Source: an uncultured Lachnospiraceae bacterium | GTDB lineage: Bacteria > Bacillota > Clostridia > Lachnospirales > Lachnospiraceae | Direction: 5' to 3' | Assembly (NCBI GenBank): GCA_902797565.1 | Contig: CADBTO010000044.1 | Location: forward strand, 1 to 6,405 | DNA: 6,405 nt | Part shown: one piece after another, positions 4,694 through 6,405 of the stretch | Layout of the letters: the number at the start of each line of letters is the position of its first letter | Position numbering within the stretch: position 1 is the stretch's first letter | Notes under the pieces: generated by a model | What the model was told of the DNA's origin: nothing | Seen by the model: the letters and a program-made list of their open reading frames with translations, nothing else | Databases searched by the model: none | Position numbers and translations under genes: made by a program

Positions 4694-6346
4694 CACCGCG
4701 ATGCCTTCAAATCTCCCCTGGATCCGGGTCTTAAAATTCGCAATCGCTGTATCATAATTCATCTCTCCCGAAAAGTAGCCGCGGCAGCTGGAAAGCAGCT
4801 GCGCGTTGCACCCCAGATCATATGGACTCTTCACTCCACACTCACATTTTTTTGCCACACGCCAGTAAATATCCAGGTCATTTTCACCGTTCATCGAAAT
4901 ATTTCCTTTATATTTCGCAGCTGCGTTCCGTGCGTTGATACATGAATTCACAATTCGATTCGCGCCGCCTTCCTTCCGAAGCAATTCCAGCGAATCCGGA
5001 TCACAATACAGGCAGCGATATACCCGTTCCATCAATTCCATATTGTCACTGCTTTTCAAGGCAAACAAATAGGTCTCCCCTCCACAGCAATCCTCCGGCG
5101 CCCGGCAAATTCCAAAATCCCGGCTTTCCTTGAAATCCATTTCGGCGATCTGGTCTGACCTGCAGAATGTCCCCAGGCAGTTGTCCAGCTGCGCGAAATC
5201 ATCAATTCCTCCCATTTCCTGTGCAAAGAAACCCTTGTCCGCAAATCTCTTGGTCGTTTTGATCCATTCCTTCATCTTGTCATTAACCTTGATAGATCCA
5301 TCAACCATCCAGGAATCATCCATCTTTTCATAGTATAATGGAAGCAAATCGCCATAACCTGACAGAATTTTATATCCCTTTCCAGCCGCCTTCGTGGCAA
5401 GTTTCTCGAATTTCTGCCAGTCTTCCAAGTATTTCTGCACCACACTGTACTTAGACGTTCCCAGCACCTTCCGTACCACGCTCCTTCGGTACAAAAAGAC
5501 CATTGGATGGCATTCATAAGTGCATGCCTTCAGATCCCCCTGCGCATCACTTGCCACTTCTTTCGTATATTCATACATATCCGAAAGATCGCGATAATCC
5601 AAACCAAACGCTTCTTCCAGCGGCAGGGTTGCTTTCGAATCTACCAAATCCGCCATGTACTCGGCATCCGCCATAACCATATCCACTTCTTCTACCGGAC
5701 TTTTCCGTACCCCGTCAAACGCAAGCGCATGTGCCACCTCCCTGCGGTATTTCGCACCGTATTCACAGACATCAAACAGGATCCGCGTGCCATCCTCAAG
5801 TTCGATCTGCTTCTTCCCCGCGCTTTTGATATTCGGAAATGCCATCAGGAAATAATCCCGCAAGTCCAGATCATTGCAAAGGATACGCAGGACTTTCCCT
5901 TCCCTGGGCTGGTCGGACGCATCGCCACCCTGTGCCTCGCCGTCCTGCCCGGATCCCTTCACTTCGGCGCCCTGCCCGGATATGCCTGTTTCGCCTGCAC
6001 CACCTGTCTTCCCGGACACATCTGTCTTCCCGGACTCACCTGTCTGGCCGGACTCACCTGTCTGGCCGGACCCGCCTTTGTCTCCTGCGTCCTTGCCTTT
6101 TCCCCCGCTTTCCTGGCCTTCTGCATCCTTGTCTTTTTTCCCACTGGACTGCCCGGACGCATCCTTCTCTTTTTGCTTGCTTTTCTCCCTGTTTCGTTCG
6201 ATTTTTGCCTGCTTCGCCGCCATTTTTTTCTCCCTCTCTTCACTTGCAAAAATGGCAAATACAAGCGATAAACACATACAAATAACAATGATCTGGATAC
6301 TCTTCTTCCCAAACAGTTTCTCCAGCTTTTCCAGTTTATCTTTCAA
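4688..6346 (-). CDS. Membrane-anchored ABC-type sugar solute-binding-like protein with repetitive linker
   Basis: The 552 residues have three parts. Residues 1-35 are a charged start, then one hydrophobic segment (about 17-35, SIQIIVICMCLSLVFAIFA). There is no lipobox; it is a signal anchor or, less likely, a signal peptide cut after A34. Residues 36-150 are a charged then Gly-rich linker with hexapeptide repeats of GQTGES type (88-123). Residues 150-552 resemble the extracellular domain of carbohydrate ABC solute-binding proteins, with VDMVMADAEYMADLVD (221-236), LPLEEAFGLD, MVFLYRRSVVRKVLGTS (282-298), and a C-terminus like SPYDLGCNAQ followed by YFSGEMNYDTAIANF. The usual aromatic WGGTW-type ligand stretch reads CCGGETY here (420-426), so sugar binding is doubtful. 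The ectodomain carries 16 cysteines, many for this fold. The start codon is TTG, directly after the stop of the upstream gene. Its role could be transport, sensing or cell-surface attachment. The fold call is recognition by eye; function is not known. Confidence 0.75.
   Translation of the reverse strand: MKDKLEKLEKLFGKKSIQIIVICMCLSLVFAIFASEEREKKMAAKQAKIERNREKSKQKEKDASGQSSGKKDKDAEGQESGGKGKDAGDKGGSGQTGESGQTGESGKTDVSGKTGGAGETGISGQGAEVKGSGQDGEAQGGDASDQPREGKVLRILCNDLDLRDYFLMAFPNIKSAGKKQIELEDGTRILFDVCEYGAKYRREVAHALAFDGVRKSPVEEVDMVMADAEYMADLVDSKATLPLEEAFGLDYRDLSDMYEYTKEVASDAQGDLKACTYECHPMVFLYRRSVVRKVLGTSKYSVVQKYLEDWQKFEKLATKAAGKGYKILSGYGDLLPLYYEKMDDSWMVDGSIKVNDKMKEWIKTTKRFADKGFFAQEMGGIDDFAQLDNCLGTFCRSDQIAEMDFKESRDFGICRAPEDCCGGETYLFALKSSDNMELMERVYRCLYCDPDSLELLRKEGGANRIVNSCINARNAAAKYKGNISMNGENDLDIYWRVAKKCECGVKSPYDLGCNAQLLSSCRGYFSGEMNYDTAIANFKTRIQGRFEGIAVP
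5978..6085 (-). repeat. Six-copy 18-bp tandem repeat inside the linker coding region
   Basis: Six 18-bp units lie head to tail. Two are identical (6032-6049 and 6050-6067, plus strand GGACTCACCTGTCTGGCC) and four are degenerate. In reading order they encode GDKGGS, GQTGES, GQTGES, GKTDVS, GKTGGA and GETGIS, residues 88-123 of the solute-binding-like protein. Being a multiple of three, copy-number changes would keep the frame, so the linker length could vary between strains. Confidence 0.85.
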
Positions 6347-6405
6347 TCAACTCTCCTCCTCTTGCTGCTGCTCCATCTCCCGTTTCCTCGCCTTCTCCTG
6401 CTTCA
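6347..6405 (-). CDS. C-terminal end of an unidentified upstream gene
   Basis: The minus strand entering the window can be read as 18 codons ending in TGA (6349-6347): KQEKARKREM then EQQQEEES. Nothing but a Lys/Glu/Gln-rich, probably helical tail is visible, so the product cannot be named. The stop is in the same frame as, and directly touches, the TTG start of the next gene, so the two are almost surely co-transcribed and may be translationally coupled. The reading frame is supported by the arrangement with the following gene, not by homology. Confidence 0.55.
   Translation of the reverse strand, partial: KQEKARKREMEQQQEEES
6353..6361 (-). promoter_or_regulatory. Ribosome binding site supporting the TTG start at 6346
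   Basis: GAGGAGGAG on the minus strand, six bases before TTG (6346-6344), contains a full AGGAGG-like core. The TTG directly follows an in-frame TGA, so no start further upstream is possible, and the next ATG (M24) would fall inside the hydrophobic segment. The same bases also encode Glu-Glu-Glu of the upstream tail, so the match could partly reflect that coding. Confidence 0.65.

Noticed and set aside
5978..6085. CRISPR-like repeats
   Set aside because: Units are contiguous with no spacers, are in frame, and encode Gly-rich hexapeptides.
5507..6271. Plus-strand open frame of 254 codons with GLTCLAGLTCLAG-type repeats
   Set aside because: It is the antisense of the solute-binding-like gene; the repeats simply mirror the 18-bp units of the minus-strand linker.

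Overview
The window looks like a chromosomal segment of a Gram-positive gut-type Clostridia bacterium, most likely Lachnospiraceae. The evidence is a large Bacillus/Clostridia-type SRP RNA carrying an Alu domain, consensus sigma-A promoters, strong GGAGG-type ribosome binding sites, and solute-binding-protein and sucrose enzymes of the types found in that family. The family assignment is inference from gene content. All genes read on the minus strand, so transcription runs from high to low coordinates.

Layout in the direction of transcription: (1) 6405-6347, the last 18 codons of an unidentified gene with a Lys/Glu/Gln-rich tail. (2) 6346-4688, a membrane-anchored, solute-binding-protein-like protein of 552 residues, with a Gly-rich hexapeptide-repeat linker and an unusually Cys-rich ectodomain. 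It starts at TTG directly after, and in the same frame as, the TGA of the gene before it. (3) 4687-4239, a 449-base stretch without protein genes. It holds the SRP RNA gene, its consensus promoter, and a terminator lying just in front of the next ribosome binding site. (4) 4238-3363, a ROK-family fructokinase, followed by a strong intrinsic terminator. (5) 3257-3206, a sigma-A promoter with a LacI-family/cre-type palindrome on its start region. (6) 3115-899, a GH13 amylosucrase-like enzyme with a long charged N-terminal extension. (7) 877-1, a LacI-family repressor (ScrR-like) that runs off the window.

Genes 4-7 read as an intracellular sucrose module. The amylosucrase would split sucrose, adding glucose to an alpha-1,4-glucan and releasing free fructose. 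The fructokinase would phosphorylate that fructose. The LacI-type repressor, transcribed behind the amylosucrase, would control both itself and the enzyme through the palindrome at the promoter. No transporter is seen for the module. The solute-binding-like protein upstream is separated from it by the SRP RNA gene, and its role is unknown.

The points most worth a second look are the charged extension on the amylosucrase, the odd anchored and Cys-rich solute-binding-like protein, its in-frame TGA-TTG junction, and the lack of a visible promoter for the fructokinase. I see no mobile element, CRISPR array, phage gene or tRNA.
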